DNA of 64,000 nt from Aureobasidium sp. EXF-3400 (taxonomy: Eukaryota; Ascomycota; Dothideomycetes; Dothideales; Saccotheciaceae). Below, piece after piece: positions 50,098-61,141 of this stretch. The stretch lies in assembly GCA_024195585.1 (NCBI GenBank), contig SWBL01000005.1, positions 1 to 64,000 on the forward strand, in the 5' to 3' direction. The notes under the pieces are model-generated. The model saw only the letters and a program-made list of their open reading frames with translations, did not search any database and was not told the origin of the DNA. The stretch's first letter is position 1, and each line of letters begins with the position of its first letter. A program made the translations under genes and the position numbers.

Positions 50098-51115
50098 TTA
50101 AGAAGTCTCCTGCTTCTTGAGAAGGGGCGGGGGTCCAGTACCACTTCTAGCTCTTCTCTCGCGCTCGCCGACGCCAGGTTCGGGAACCTTGATGTTGAGA
50201 CGCTTCTTGTTGGTGAAGCGCTCGCCAGTACCACGTACCCACTCATCCTCGTCATCCTTGCCGAGCCAGTATCTCTTTCCGATTGAAGTCATGATGCGGC
50301 CTATACGACCCTTCCAGCCTTCACCTTCTTCGCGACCCTCACGGAAAGGATTTTCTGCCAGATCGGTACGCTCAGAGCCACCGTGCAGGCCGAAGTTGTT
50401 CGAGGAGGTCATAAGAATGTGTTGGCGTAGCACGCCACGAGCGTAAGCCATAACGACCAGGCAGAAGTAGATGCGAATGGCCCAAAGCGTGCTGATGACA
50501 GTAATGCTAGCAATGCTACCAGATTGGAAGACTGCGTGTCCGAGAGCGGAACCGTCATTGATGCCGGCAGCGACGGCGTTTTGTCCGGGCATAGCAGGGG
50601 TTGCAACAACCTCGACGCGAGAGGCATTGACTTCGGGGCTGGTGAATCCTGCGGTGTCGTTCATCATCGCTCCGCCTGGAAGCTTGCTGTCGTCACTGGG
50701 CGCGGCATCGTTGATGTGGCGGGCGAGCATTAGGAACCAAGTGGTACCAAAGAGAGCGGTGTAGGAGGCATTGATAAAAGAGTCGATCACATATAGCCAG
50801 GCGAGGGCGAGACACTGTAACGGGCTTTGACGCTTGATGTGCGGCGATAGATAGCAGAGGGCGGCGAGTACACCGATCGAGTAGATGTACATGGTGAGTT
50901 GCAGCCAGGAGAGGTGGTAGCCGGTGAGAATGGCAAGGAGACCGTAGATGCCCGAAACCTTGTTAATGAGCAGCGTCAAGGCGATCATCTCGGTTCCAGT
51001 GCGCAGCGAAATCAGGTAAAGGAATGTCTGTTCGTCGTCAGTATAGGCGCAGTCGCATGATGTTCTCACGACGCACTTTAGGCCGCAGCATGCGGAAGAT
51101 GGCAGGAAGCGCCAT
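50098..51115 (-). CDS. kei1: Kei1, regulatory subunit of inositolphosphorylceramide synthase
   Basis: Two exons: 51077-51115 and 50098-51027; 322 aa; 49-bp intron (GTGCGT, CTGACG, ACAG). The tiny first exon encodes MALPAIFRMLRPK and joins TFLYLISLRTGTEMIALTLLINKVSGIYGLLAILTGYHLS, which is the conserved Kei1 N-terminus (R-P-K-T-F-L). Without the splice, the open frame upstream is long but nonsensical. TM segments: about 25-45, 48-75 (LQLTMYIYSIGVLAALCYL), 85-112 (LQCLALAWLYVIDSFINASYTALFGTTWF) and 195-220 (ITVISTLWAIRIYFCLVVMAYARGVL). A cytosolic basic tail follows. Kei1 pairs with Aur1 in the Golgi to make inositolphosphorylceramide, and in yeast is cleaved by Kex2. The lumenal loop (about 125-185) is longer than in yeast. 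Confidence 0.92.
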
Positions 51116-51705
51116 GGTCGCTGTTCCAAGGCGATATGCTGAAGATGATAGGTGTCGCAGAGATTGTCCGAGGCGCTACTCAATCCAGTGTCCTCGCGAG
51201 GTTGAGGTTGTTGTTGATTATTAGCAGAAGAGCGATTTCGAGGGTTGGCGCTGAGCCTTGAGGCTCGGACGCCGGGGCTGCCGGCCAGAGAAATTAGACA
51301 GAGAAAACGGAACCCGGGCGTTAAATTGCCGTACCTGCCTTGTAGATGTGCACGCACTTGATGTTCTAATTTCCAATTCCGATGCGAATGACTATAGCTT
51401 GCATACACAATGAGGAGATACTGTTATCGGACGTGTTGTATGCGCTGTTTCGTTCTTGTTATTGGTGCTCAGCCGTCCTGCAGACGATCACATCCGACGT
51501 CAAAGGCGTATCCGGATCCCCAATCTAGAGCAACAATGATCCTTCCTGTCCCGCAGACTTGTATAAAGGCTCGAACCTACGATAGTTGACTTTTGGAATC
51601 GTGCTATACACTGTGTGACTGTGTTTCAAATCGCAAAGCAGGAAACCGTCGCTACTGGGAGCACCCTGTCCTTGGTTATCAACGATCATATCACCGCAGT
51701 CAAAC
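51116..51705. promoter_or_regulatory. Divergent promoter, kei1 / SDR
   Basis: 590 bp between divergent start codons. Open frames here are extensions of the kei1 reading frame upstream of its start and look non-coding. A perfect tRNA-type B-box string (GGTTCGAGCC, minus strand, near 51570) has no tRNA around it. Confidence 0.5.
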
Positions 51706-52810
51706 ATGTCAGAGATACAGGCACCAAGGCTTCGTGAGCAGGATCTTGCTGGCAAGGTTGCTGTCGTAACGTATGTCTATTCGAGTGTCTCCTACGCTTG
51801 GTTGTCTCTGTCAGCCCAGAGCTGCTTCACAAATTGCTAAACCAGAGTGTCCCTATCTTACACAAGTAGCAACCATGAAGGAGATATACTGATCAACATC
51901 AGAGGCGCCACAAGAGGCATTGGACGAGCTATTGCTCTTCAACTCGCAAGTCGGGGTTGTTCGGTATTAGGGACCTGCTCAGGACCGGACTCTTTAATTC
52001 TGATCGACTCGCTTGCACACACCGTATCCAATCTATACTCAGGACACTCATCACCCCCAAAAGCCACCGGAGTAGCTGCAAACATCAAAGATCCAGAATG
52101 CGCACAGAAGATTGTTCAGGCTGTTGAACAAAAGTTCGATGGCCATGTTGACATATTAGTAAGTCACCTAGCCATCTCTTTCCTTAGCATCGGACGATAT
52201 TGACCACGAATGGAAAAGGTCAACAATGCGGCCCACCCAATCCGTGCCAAAATTGGTGAGATCGAGCCACACATGGTCTCGGAAGTGATGACTGCAAACA
52301 TTCAAACACCCATAATGGTTGTCAACGAACTTGTCAAGAGAAAGATGTTCCGCACCAATTCCAGAATCGTCAATATCGGTTCTGATTCGGCTCGAGCATC
52401 GATCCCTGGGTTGCCAGGAAGGTGGGTTCATGATTGTCAGTCCTGATTCTGCCGCCAGGAAAGCTGAAAGGTGTCCAAGATCTCTCTATATAACGCTTAA
52501 ATCAGCACTTGAGGGCCTTGCACGAGCATGGGCAGACGAACTCGGTGCCAACCCAGAGTTGGAGTTCATGAAGGGTACCACAGCCAACACAGTCGCAGTT
52601 GGATTTACAGAGACAGATATGGTCAGCAAGATGCCCCCTGCAATGAGGGAGGCAGTGAACCAGAACGTTCTGGCGAAACAAAGCCTTGGTCCTCGAGTAG
52701 CTCTTCCTGAGGATATAGCCGATGTTGTAGGCTTCCTTTGTGGTCCCGATAGTCGATGGGTTACTGGCTCGGTTGTCAGCGCGGACGGTGGATTTGTGAA
52801 GATCGTTTGA
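51706..52810 (+). CDS. Short-chain dehydrogenase/reductase (3-oxoacyl reductase-like)
   Basis: Four exons: 51706-51770, 51903-52158, 52219-52421 and 52471-52810; 287 aa. The first intron is long for this region (132 bp); the others are 60 and 49 bp. Splicing rebuilds KVAVVTGATRGIGRAIA (TGxxxGIG cofactor loop), VDILVNNAAHP (NNAG-like) and GLPGRCPRSLYITLKSALEG (catalytic Tyr-x3-Lys as Y-I-T-L-K). The final part LGPRVALPEDIADVVGFLCGPDSRWVTGSVVSADGGF is the classical SDR C-terminus. An Asn-rich substrate loop replaces the common S-x12-Y spacing (GSDSARAS), still supplying Ser. Family members use NAD(P)H on many carbonyl substrates; which one is unknown. The third splice (GTGGGT..GAAAG) is the least certain, since its acceptor lacks a pyrimidine tract. 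Divergent from kei1, convergent with ypt6. Confidence 0.87.
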
Positions 52811-53033
52811 CAATTGCCAATATTCGAAGGTAGACATGACAGAGAAGCAGAGCATACAGATATGTTTATGTACATGGGGTTATCGTTTATTCCAAAAGCC
52901 GGTCAACCGCTCAATTAACGCCGTGCTGCATGCTGAATACTGTACAAGAAGAAGATTTGAGGGAAAAACTAAAGGTATCTTGAGAAGGGAAAACGGCGTC
53001 GAATAATGACAAAGACAAAGCGGGGCCAAGCGA

Positions 53034-53885
<852 letters not shown>

Positions 53886-54217
53886 GGCGACGAGTCTTGA
53901 CTTGACAGGATGTGTAGATGCGGAAGGGTAGAAGGAGTGTCTTGCGCAGAGCAGCGGAACAGTGTAGTATTATGAACAAGTCTGCAAGAAAGCAGCACCA
54001 GACAATTCAGGAGATTGAAATGCGGACTCGCGCGAGCTGCGACCCTCGATGTCTCCACAAAGGACCGTGCAAGCGGCCGGAAAGGGCTTCGCCGACGCCA
54101 GTCGAGCCAAGCCTTCCAAAGCCCTTGCGGAGAAGACGCTGCGAGATTTGGCCTGTCAGAAAAATTACTGGCCGCGGTCCTGCTTTTCCAATCGACATTA
54201 TTTTGCTCACCGAAATC
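53886..54217. promoter_or_regulatory. Bidirectional promoter, ypt6 / nop53
   Basis: 332 bp between divergent start codons. The open frames crossing it are extensions of the neighbours' frames without family support. Confidence 0.5.
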
Positions 54218-55650
54218 ATGGCTCCCGTGGCAGAAAAGACCCAGAGCGCCCCCGCAGCACACAAGCAGCCTTCTCGTAAGGGCAAGAAGGCATGGCGCAA
54301 GAACGTCGACATCACCGAGCTGCAAGCAGGCGTTGAAGATGTCCGCGAGCAGATCATCCAAGGGTACGAACCTGTGCAACTCTTCACACGATTCCACAAA
54401 TTGACGTCCTTGCAGTGGTGTATTGACCGAGAGACCGGCCGAGGAACTCTTCGTCACCGACATCAAGGGTGCCGACTCAATCCAAGCCGATTTCAACAAG
54501 CGCCACAAGCCTCTCAAGGCTGACGAGATCATTGCACAACGCTCAAAGGTCCCTGCAGTAGACACCAGGAAACGCAAGTCCGATGGCATCGCAACTGGAA
54601 GCAGCAAGCGCAACAAGAACGGCACCTACGTCTCACACAAGGACCTTCAACACCTGCGCAGCGTCGCAAACTCTGCCGGTGCCCAATCTGATATTATTAG
54701 AGCTACCGAGAGCGCAGACCATGACCCGTGGGGTATGGAGCCTTTGCCGCAAGACCCTAGATTCTCCTTCATTCCCGAGAAGAAGGCAAAGGTTGCACCC
54801 AAGACTCTGAAGCACGCTCCTATCTCACTGGCCGCCAACGGCAAGCCTTTCGCCGCTGTGCCCAAACCTTCTGCTGGCAAGAGTTACAACCCTACGTTCG
54901 AAGACTGGGACGCACACGTCACCAAGGTTGGTGAGCGTGAGGTTGCCGCTGAGCGCAAACGCCTGCAAGAGGCACAAGAAGAGCACGACCGCCTAGAGAA
55001 AGCCCTTGCTGAGGCTGCAAGACCTGAGCCAGCAACGGACGATGAGTACCAATCAGCATATGAGAGCGAGTGGGAGGGCATTCAGAGCGAAGCCGAGGAT
55101 TCTGGAGTTGTCACCAAGAAGCGCCCGGAGAGAAAGACACCATCTCAGAGAAACAAGATCAAGAGGAGAAAGGAACTGGAACAAAAGGCCAAGTGGGACA
55201 AGCAGATGAAGAAGAAGGAAGAACAATTAGCGCGCGTCAAGGAGATTGCTCTTCAGCTGGCTGAGAAGGAGCGTCTTCTCGCCGAGCAAAAGGCATTGCA
55301 GCCTGCTGAAACTGGCGCTGAGGCTGAAGCCGAGATCAACGATGAGGATGAAAGCGAGGTGTTGCGTCGTCGCACCCTCGGCAAGCATGCGTAAGTTTCT
55401 GTCTGTCGACTATGTTCATCCAAGTACTAACAGCCTTTCTAGCGTCCCTGATGCTCCCCTTGAGGTTGTTCTCGCAGATGAGCTCCAAGATTCGCTTCGT
55501 GCATTGCGACCCGAAGGCAATCTGCTCAAAGATCGTTACAGAAATCTGTTGCTGAACGGTAAGATGGAGTCTCGTCGCACCATGCAGCACAAGAAGCCCA
55601 AGAGAGAAGTCACCGAGAAGTGGAGTTACAAGGACTGGAAGCTGCGCTAG
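54218..55650 (+). CDS. nop53: Nop53 (GLTSCR2/PICT1) ribosome biogenesis factor
   Basis: Three exons: 54218-54363, 54416-55390 and 55443-55650; 442 aa; introns 52 and 52 bp. The start is the ATG at 54218 (MAPVAEKTQ). Early residues hold the basic SRKGKKAWRKNVDI motif, followed by LQAGVEDVREQIIQGG and ERPAEELFVTD, the conserved Nop53 N-terminus that recruits the exosome helicase Mtr4 in yeast. The centre is disordered and then becomes a long charged coiled coil (EREVAAERKRLQEAQEEHDRL; KKRPERKTPSQRNKIKRRKELEQKAKWDKQMKK). The end, LRALRPEGNLLKDRYRNLLLNGKMESR..TEKWSYKDWKLR, matches the family's C-terminus. Nop53 is nucleolar, needed for 60S subunit maturation and 7S pre-rRNA processing. The last splice removes an intron with CTAACAG just ahead of the acceptor. 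Confidence 0.93.
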
Positions 55651-56122
55651 ATGCAGTGTGGCTCTCTCTGTGCGACTTGGATTTACGAAAAAGCAAGTGT
55701 GGTGTGGTTCTTACATGTGTTTGATACCAGTGGCGTGTCAGGAGTCCTTGGTTGCATCTGCCTGGCGTTTTGGGAATATTCATCTAGAATACAGGGCATG
55801 AAAAGGATATGCTGAAGATAGTACGAAAGGAGAAAATGGTATCTGCAAAGTAATGTACAGCAAAGTGATGGTTGTACGGTCGTCTCATAAGCCTTTCTAT
55901 TGTTCCCGTCACTGGCAAATATGTGAACAGCTTTTGAAATGCAGATAGAGGATCGTGTGAGATGTTTGATGTTGGCAACAAAGGTAGTAGTGTTCGCCTG
56001 GTCGCGTGGAGAGGGCCTCGGCTTGAAGACGTCGGATCGAAAGTCGTGGGGCTGGCGACGACGGAACAATAGTCAATCTATTGCGCGCATCTGCAGCCAA
56101 TCAGTCCATCAACCCAATCACT
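55651..56122. other. Intergenic, taf10 promoter and nop53 3' UTR
   Basis: 472 bp with no recognisable coding sequence. Confidence 0.45.
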
Positions 56123-56896
56123 ATGGCAGACAGTGAAGATCGCGCGCCCAGCGACACCAAGGCGGAGGCACCTCAAGCCACGACGACAGATCAGACTGCA
56201 CCTCCCACGGGCGACGACATCGACGTCGAGGTTGAAATGCAAGACGACAACACCACCACCAACAACAACGCTAAGAGCGCAGCCAACATGAACATGGACG
56301 GCGCAAGCGACGACCCTCCCGCTGTGCCTCAGATCGAGACGAGGATGCCGGCAAAGAAGGACGTCGCATTGCGGGACTTCTTGGGCAAGATGGATGAATA
56401 TGCGCCAATCGTGAGTTCACCCTCAGATCACGTCGCAACACGCTACAATGTGATCACTTTCACTCACATCACTGCTTGTTAGATCCCAGATGCCGTCACA
56501 AACTATTACCTCACACTCGCTGGTCTACCTCCACCACCAGCAACCCCACCCCACCTGGCACGACTTCTCGCACTCGCTGCTCAAAAGTTCATTGCCGACA
56601 TTGCAGCAGACGCATACCAGTATTCGCGCATTCGATCCACAAACACTACGTCCAACAACCCCTTGACTGGCCTCGGTGGTGCGGCAGGCTTTGGTATGAT
56701 GCCGACAGAGGAGGGTGGTGCTAAGGGCAAAGGCAAAGATGCTGGAAAGGGTGCTCAGCTAGGAGGCCCTCGTCCGGGTTATGGTGGCGGCGGTGTCAAC
56801 TCGTCGGGCGGCAGGACAGTGCTGACCATGGAGGATCTGGGCATGGCCGTCGGAGAGTACGGCGTTAACGTCAAGAGAGGCGAGTTCTACAGGTAA
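56123..56896 (+). CDS. taf10: TAF10, TFIID/SAGA subunit
   Basis: Two exons: 56123-56410 and 56483-56896; 233 aa; 72-bp intron. Residues 1-80 are acidic, Asn/Thr-rich and disordered. The histone fold begins at [12 protein letters not shown] and continues through splicing into [46 protein letters not shown] and, after a Gly-rich insert (about 175-205), ends with [27 protein letters not shown]. These are the TAF10 signature helices, with a low-complexity loop breaking the last one as in yeast Taf10. TAF10 pairs with TAF3/TAF8 in TFIID and with Spt7 in SAGA, in the nucleus. Confidence 0.95.
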
Positions 56897-57240
56897 TCTT
56901 CTTGCAAAGTTCAAGACATATGGGTTGGCGTTTCTCTGGGCTGGGACATTGGCGGCAGACTTGCACGCATTCTTACGAAAAGATGAAAAGGTCGTTTATC
57001 TATGGCAAAGGGCGTTTGGGGGCAGATGCGGGCATGCATTCATTTCTCAATAGATGAGACTGTACCATAGGGACAAAGGATGCTGGTCACAAGCTATCCA
57101 CAATTGACAAGACTTCAGAACGCTGAAATGCATCGAGAGCGGGTATTATATAAGGCCGCCAAAATGTGCCTTCCTGACTGATATTTTGTACATGAGAACC
57201 CAAGAAACGCCAATATCGAGAAACACTTATAGATGCGTGT
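56897..57240. other. Convergent 3' intergenic region, taf10 / rsm19
   Basis: 344 bp, no gene seen. Confidence 0.45.
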
Positions 57241-57740
57241 TTACTTGTTCTTAGAGTGCTTGTATGTGAAGCGCTTTCTCGTCCTGCAGCACGTCAGCAT
57301 GAATCTAGGGCAGCCAGTTTTTTTGACAGAGCTACGCACGCTGAGAACTCTCCAAGCTTGTGACCGACCATATCCTCGGTGATTCTGACATCGTTGTAGA
57401 TCTTGCCGTTGTGAACCTGGAAAATCAAGCCGACAAAGTTGGGCAGGATGGTGGCACCGCGTGCTTGCGTCTTGATCGGAGGGGCACGCTCGCCGGGCTT
57501 TGGGCGGACGATGGGCAGACTGTGTATCGTGTCGTCAGAGCTGGTTCCAGAGGTCTTGTGTGCGAGTCCAGGTGTACAAGAAGTTTGCGACAGAAGGGTG
57601 GGTAAAATATAATTCGGGAGATGCTTACGGGACAATGTGAGGGCCTGGGAGAAGAATTAGTCTTTGGATATACAGTGGATGAAAGTCCACTTACCCTTCC
57701 ACACAGAGCGAGCGCCCTGCAATATCGTTGTCGGCCTCAT
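57241..57740 (-). CDS. rsm19: Mitochondrial ribosomal protein S19 (Rsm19)
   Basis: Four exons: 57695-57740, 57629-57644, 57340-57519 and 57241-57283; 94 aa. The second exon is a 16-bp microexon; introns are 50, 109 and 56 bp. Splicing yields [28 protein letters not shown] and the uS19 core [46 protein letters not shown] joined to [15 protein letters not shown]. That core (T-x-x-R-x-A-x-I-x-P-x-F-V-G, V-x-[12 protein letters not shown]) is diagnostic for bacterial-type S19, so it belongs to the mitochondrial small subunit rather than the cytosolic uS19. The frame can only be closed with the microexon, so I consider it real. Head-to-head with mre11 across 323 bp. Confidence 0.95.
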
Positions 57741-58063
57741 GATGTGCTGTGTATAATGTCGACTCGGAGGTGTCTGCGGCCTCTGGTCTTGACTGCATCT
57801 CTCTCCTCCACCAATCCCCGAAGCACAGACCACATCTTGTCCATCTACGCGCTACACGTCGACGACCATCTTTGTGCAGGCAGCAGTTTGTGTTTGCCTC
57901 CTAGTGTTGGCGGATACACGAGCAGGAGGCTCGACAACAAGAGTGAAAAGTGTTGTCTCCTGCACTCTTCTCGAAAGTTTGAACACTTCGCGATTTTGTC
58001 ATCTTTCTCTCTTCCACCTTTTACCACTTTCATGCGACTACACATCTGAAGGCCAAAATCAAA
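57741..58063. promoter_or_regulatory. Bidirectional promoter, rsm19 / mre11
   Basis: 323 bp between the divergent start codons of rsm19 and mre11. No coding signal. Confidence 0.5.
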
Positions 58064-60405
58064 ATGCCTGCTAATTCTGGTAAGTTTGACCACAAGAGAT
58101 TAGATGAGCAGGGCTGACAAGATTTCAGCCGCGGATACCATCCGTATCATGGTTTCAACTGACAACCATGTTGGATATGGAGAGCGCGACCCAACTCGTG
58201 GGGACGATTCCTGGACCACTTTCGACGAGATCATGACAATAGCACGAGAACGAGATGTCGATATGGTCCTCTTGGCTGGTGACTTGTTCCATGACAACAA
58301 ACCATCTCGCAAGGCCATGTATCATGTCATGTCATCTCTTCGCAAGAACTGTTTCGGCGAGAAACCATGCGAGCTCGAGATGCTCAGCGATGCTTCGGAA
58401 GCCTTCCAGGGCGCCTTCAACCATGTAAACTATGAAGATCCCGACATCAATGTCGCTATTCCAGTTTTCTCAATCCATGGAAACCATGACGATCCGACTG
58501 GAGACGGCCACCTGGCATCCCTGGATCTGTTGCAGATGGCCGGCATGGTCAACTACTACGGCCGCACTCCCGAATCCGACAATATCATCATCAAACCCGT
58601 ACTGTTGCAAAAAGGTCGAACCAAGCTCGCGCTCTACGGCATGAGCAATGTTCGTGACGAGCGAATGTTCCGCACCTTCAGAGACCAAAAGGTCAAATTC
58701 TACCAACCCGGCACACAAACAGGAGATTGGTTCAACCTCATGAGTGTCCACCAAAACCATCACGCATACACCGAGACTGGTTATCTTCCTGAGAATTTCC
58801 TTCCTTCTTTCATGGACCTGATCATCTGGGGACATGAGCACGAATGTCTCATCAATCCTCGTTACAATCCTGAGCAGACTTTTCATGTCGTGCAGCCTGG
58901 TTCATCAGTCGCCACTTCTCTCATGCCGGGTGAAGCTGTGCCGAAGCATGTCGCAATTCTCAGCATTACTGGCAAAGAGTTCAAGTGTGAACCGATCCGC
59001 CTGAAGACCGTCCGGCCTTTCGTGATGAGGGAAATTGCTCTTCAAGACGATGCCCACATGAGGAAGATTGCCATGAAAGACGACAACCGCGCAGAAATCA
59101 CTCGCTATCTTACAACAGTCGTTGAAGACATGATTAGAGAAGCTCGTCAAGCCTGGCGCGAGGCTCAGGAAGGAGACATCGACGAGAATCAGAAGCCTGA
59201 ACTGCCTTTGATTCGTCTTCGCGTTGAGTATTCTGCTCCCGAAGGAGGCCGCTTCGACTGCGAAAACCCCCAGCGCTTTTCCAACCGCTTCTTGGAGAAG
59301 GTTGCAAACGTCAACGATGTAGTTCAGTTCCATCGCAAGAAGACCGGCACTAGCAGGAAGAAAGAGCAGCCCGATATGCCCGAAGAAGCCGTCCTGCAAC
59401 AGCTCACTCTCGACACTGTCAAGGTGGAGAAGCTTGTCAAGGAGTTCCTTACAGCCCAGTCTCTCACAATTCTTCCTCAGAATTCCTTTGGCGATGCCGT
59501 CAGTCAATTCGTCAACAAGGACGACAAGCACGCTATGGAAGCCTTTGTAAACGAGAGTCTTGCGAGTCAGCTAAAACATCTTCTGAGTGGTGAGAGCGTA
59601 GAAGATGAAGACATGACAGAAGCCATGGAGGGGTACAAGACCAAGCTAGAAGAGATGTGGACACAAGGCACTCTGAAGCGTACCGTCAGAAAGGACAAGC
59701 TGAAGCCCAAGCCAGCTAATTGGGATTCGGACCTGGATGGAGAGTGGGCAGCGCAACCAGGTGCACTCGTTCGTTCCGAGGATGAAGCATTGGACGAGGA
59801 AGAGGCAGCTCAGCCAAAGGCCAAAGCGACTCGCGGTAGAGGAGGCAAGGCTACTGGAACCACACGCAAGTCAGCTGCGGCCACGAAGAAAGCCGCACCT
59901 GCCAAAAAGACAACAACTCGCACAAGAAAAGCTCCGATCGAAGAGGAGTCGGAAGACGAGGAAGAAAATGATGTGATCATGCTCGATGATGATGACGAGG
60001 ACGAGATACCTGACGTGAATGACGACGAGGATGACGAAGATGACTTGTTCGTCAAGCAGGCGCCCAAGAAGAGAGCACCCGCAAAGACTGCGAGCAAGTC
60101 GACTTCGAAGCGTGCTGCTTCACCACCAAGACGCAAGGCACCTGCTCGTAGCACAGCAGCTAAGGCCACTGGATCCAAACAGACAACCCTGAACTTCTCT
60201 CAGACCCCTGCGCCATCGCAAACACGTGCTACTGCAACTCGTGCTGGACGCAGAACCGCAGGCCCTGTAAGTTTTGGCTTTGAAAAGAATCATGATCAAG
60301 TCACTAACCAGACCAAAGAGTGAGGATGAGATTTCTGACGATGACGATGATGCTTTCGAACCTCCTCCCACAGCATCTCGCCCTGCCGCACGTCGCAAGT
60401 TCTAA
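58064..60405 (+). CDS. mre11: Mre11 double-strand-break repair nuclease
   Basis: Three exons: 58064-58079 (16 bp), 58129-60266 and 60319-60405; 746 aa; introns 49 and 52 bp. Exon 1 encodes only MPANS plus one base. Metallophosphoesterase motifs are in order: TDNH (Asp17, His19), LAGDLFHDN, HGNHDDPTG and IIWGHEHEC, so the manganese nuclease site is complete. The capping domain and Nbs1/Rad50-binding stretches follow (QNSFGDAVSQFVNKDDKHAMEAFV). From about residue 565 the protein is a disordered Lys/Ala-rich, acid-patched tail with GRGGK and ATKKAAPAKK runs, as in fungal Mre11. The final exon encodes SEDEISDDDDDAFEPPP and ends RRKF. An alternative acceptor 8 bp upstream would end the protein at once. 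Mre11-Rad50-Nbs1 senses and resects DNA ends. Confidence 0.97.
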
Positions 60406-61141
60406 GCTTTCGAAAACCATCGGCTTTGGAATTCGTAAGAGTAAACATTTGCTGAAAGAAGGCTTCGAAACATTTGTGCATTTTTACAGTAGCATCAAAA
60501 CGGGAGCGCTGGTACCGACATGACATAAGCATAGCGTATGGAGTTTGGTAGGGGGATGGCTGGGATGATGGTTTGCTCTGACACACACTTTTAGCTCTTT
60601 TCAAGCATCGAAGGAAGGCGATAGGACCCTGAACTACCCCAGACCCGGTTCTGTGGGTTTGGGAAGGGGTCATCATGTCGCTGTCATAATATCTGGGGAA
60701 GGTATACAGAGAGAAAGAGCTATCAACCCGATTCGGGAAATGCATGTCCTCTTTTACGTCGAATCTGCATCTCGAATGGCGACTTTAATGCCGGAAAGAA
60801 CGTCCAGCGTCCTGCTTTCTTACCTTGTTCTCTTGACTCTGCTCTTACATCTCTCACGATACACTCTTCCACCAGCACCCTTTCTTCCATTGCACTCACA
60901 CTCATTTGGTCTCTTGACACTACCATTCAACCACTACCGCTCTTCTTGGATCAGCTGCTGCTCGGCAATAATACACCTCTGACCCCAGATCGATACCAAC
61001 CCATTGCCGGTACGCCTATCACCACGCCCATGCCCTTCCTGCATTGCATCAAGGCTGACATTCATCCAACAGAAGCTCACGAGCATTACCCTTCTTCCAA
61101 CCCATATACCCATCGTCTCGTTCCACATCAAGTATTGTTTG
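60406..61141. other. Upstream region of the right-edge gene
   Basis: 736 bp. The in-frame region before 61142 is open only as far back as a stop at 60980-60982 and has no ATG in frame. The plus strand is pyrimidine-rich from 60810, typical of a promoter/leader. Confidence 0.45.

Noticed and set aside
50098..51408. 436-codon uninterrupted frame including kei1
   Set aside because: The first 100 or so codons have no family resemblance. A spliced 13-codon first exon from 51115 gives the conserved Kei1 N-terminus, so the upstream frame is an accident.
51565..51580. tRNA-type B box (GGTTCGAGCC, minus strand)
   Set aside because: No T-stem pairing, A box or acceptor stem around it. Similar B-box-like strings near 24548 and 35772 also fail.
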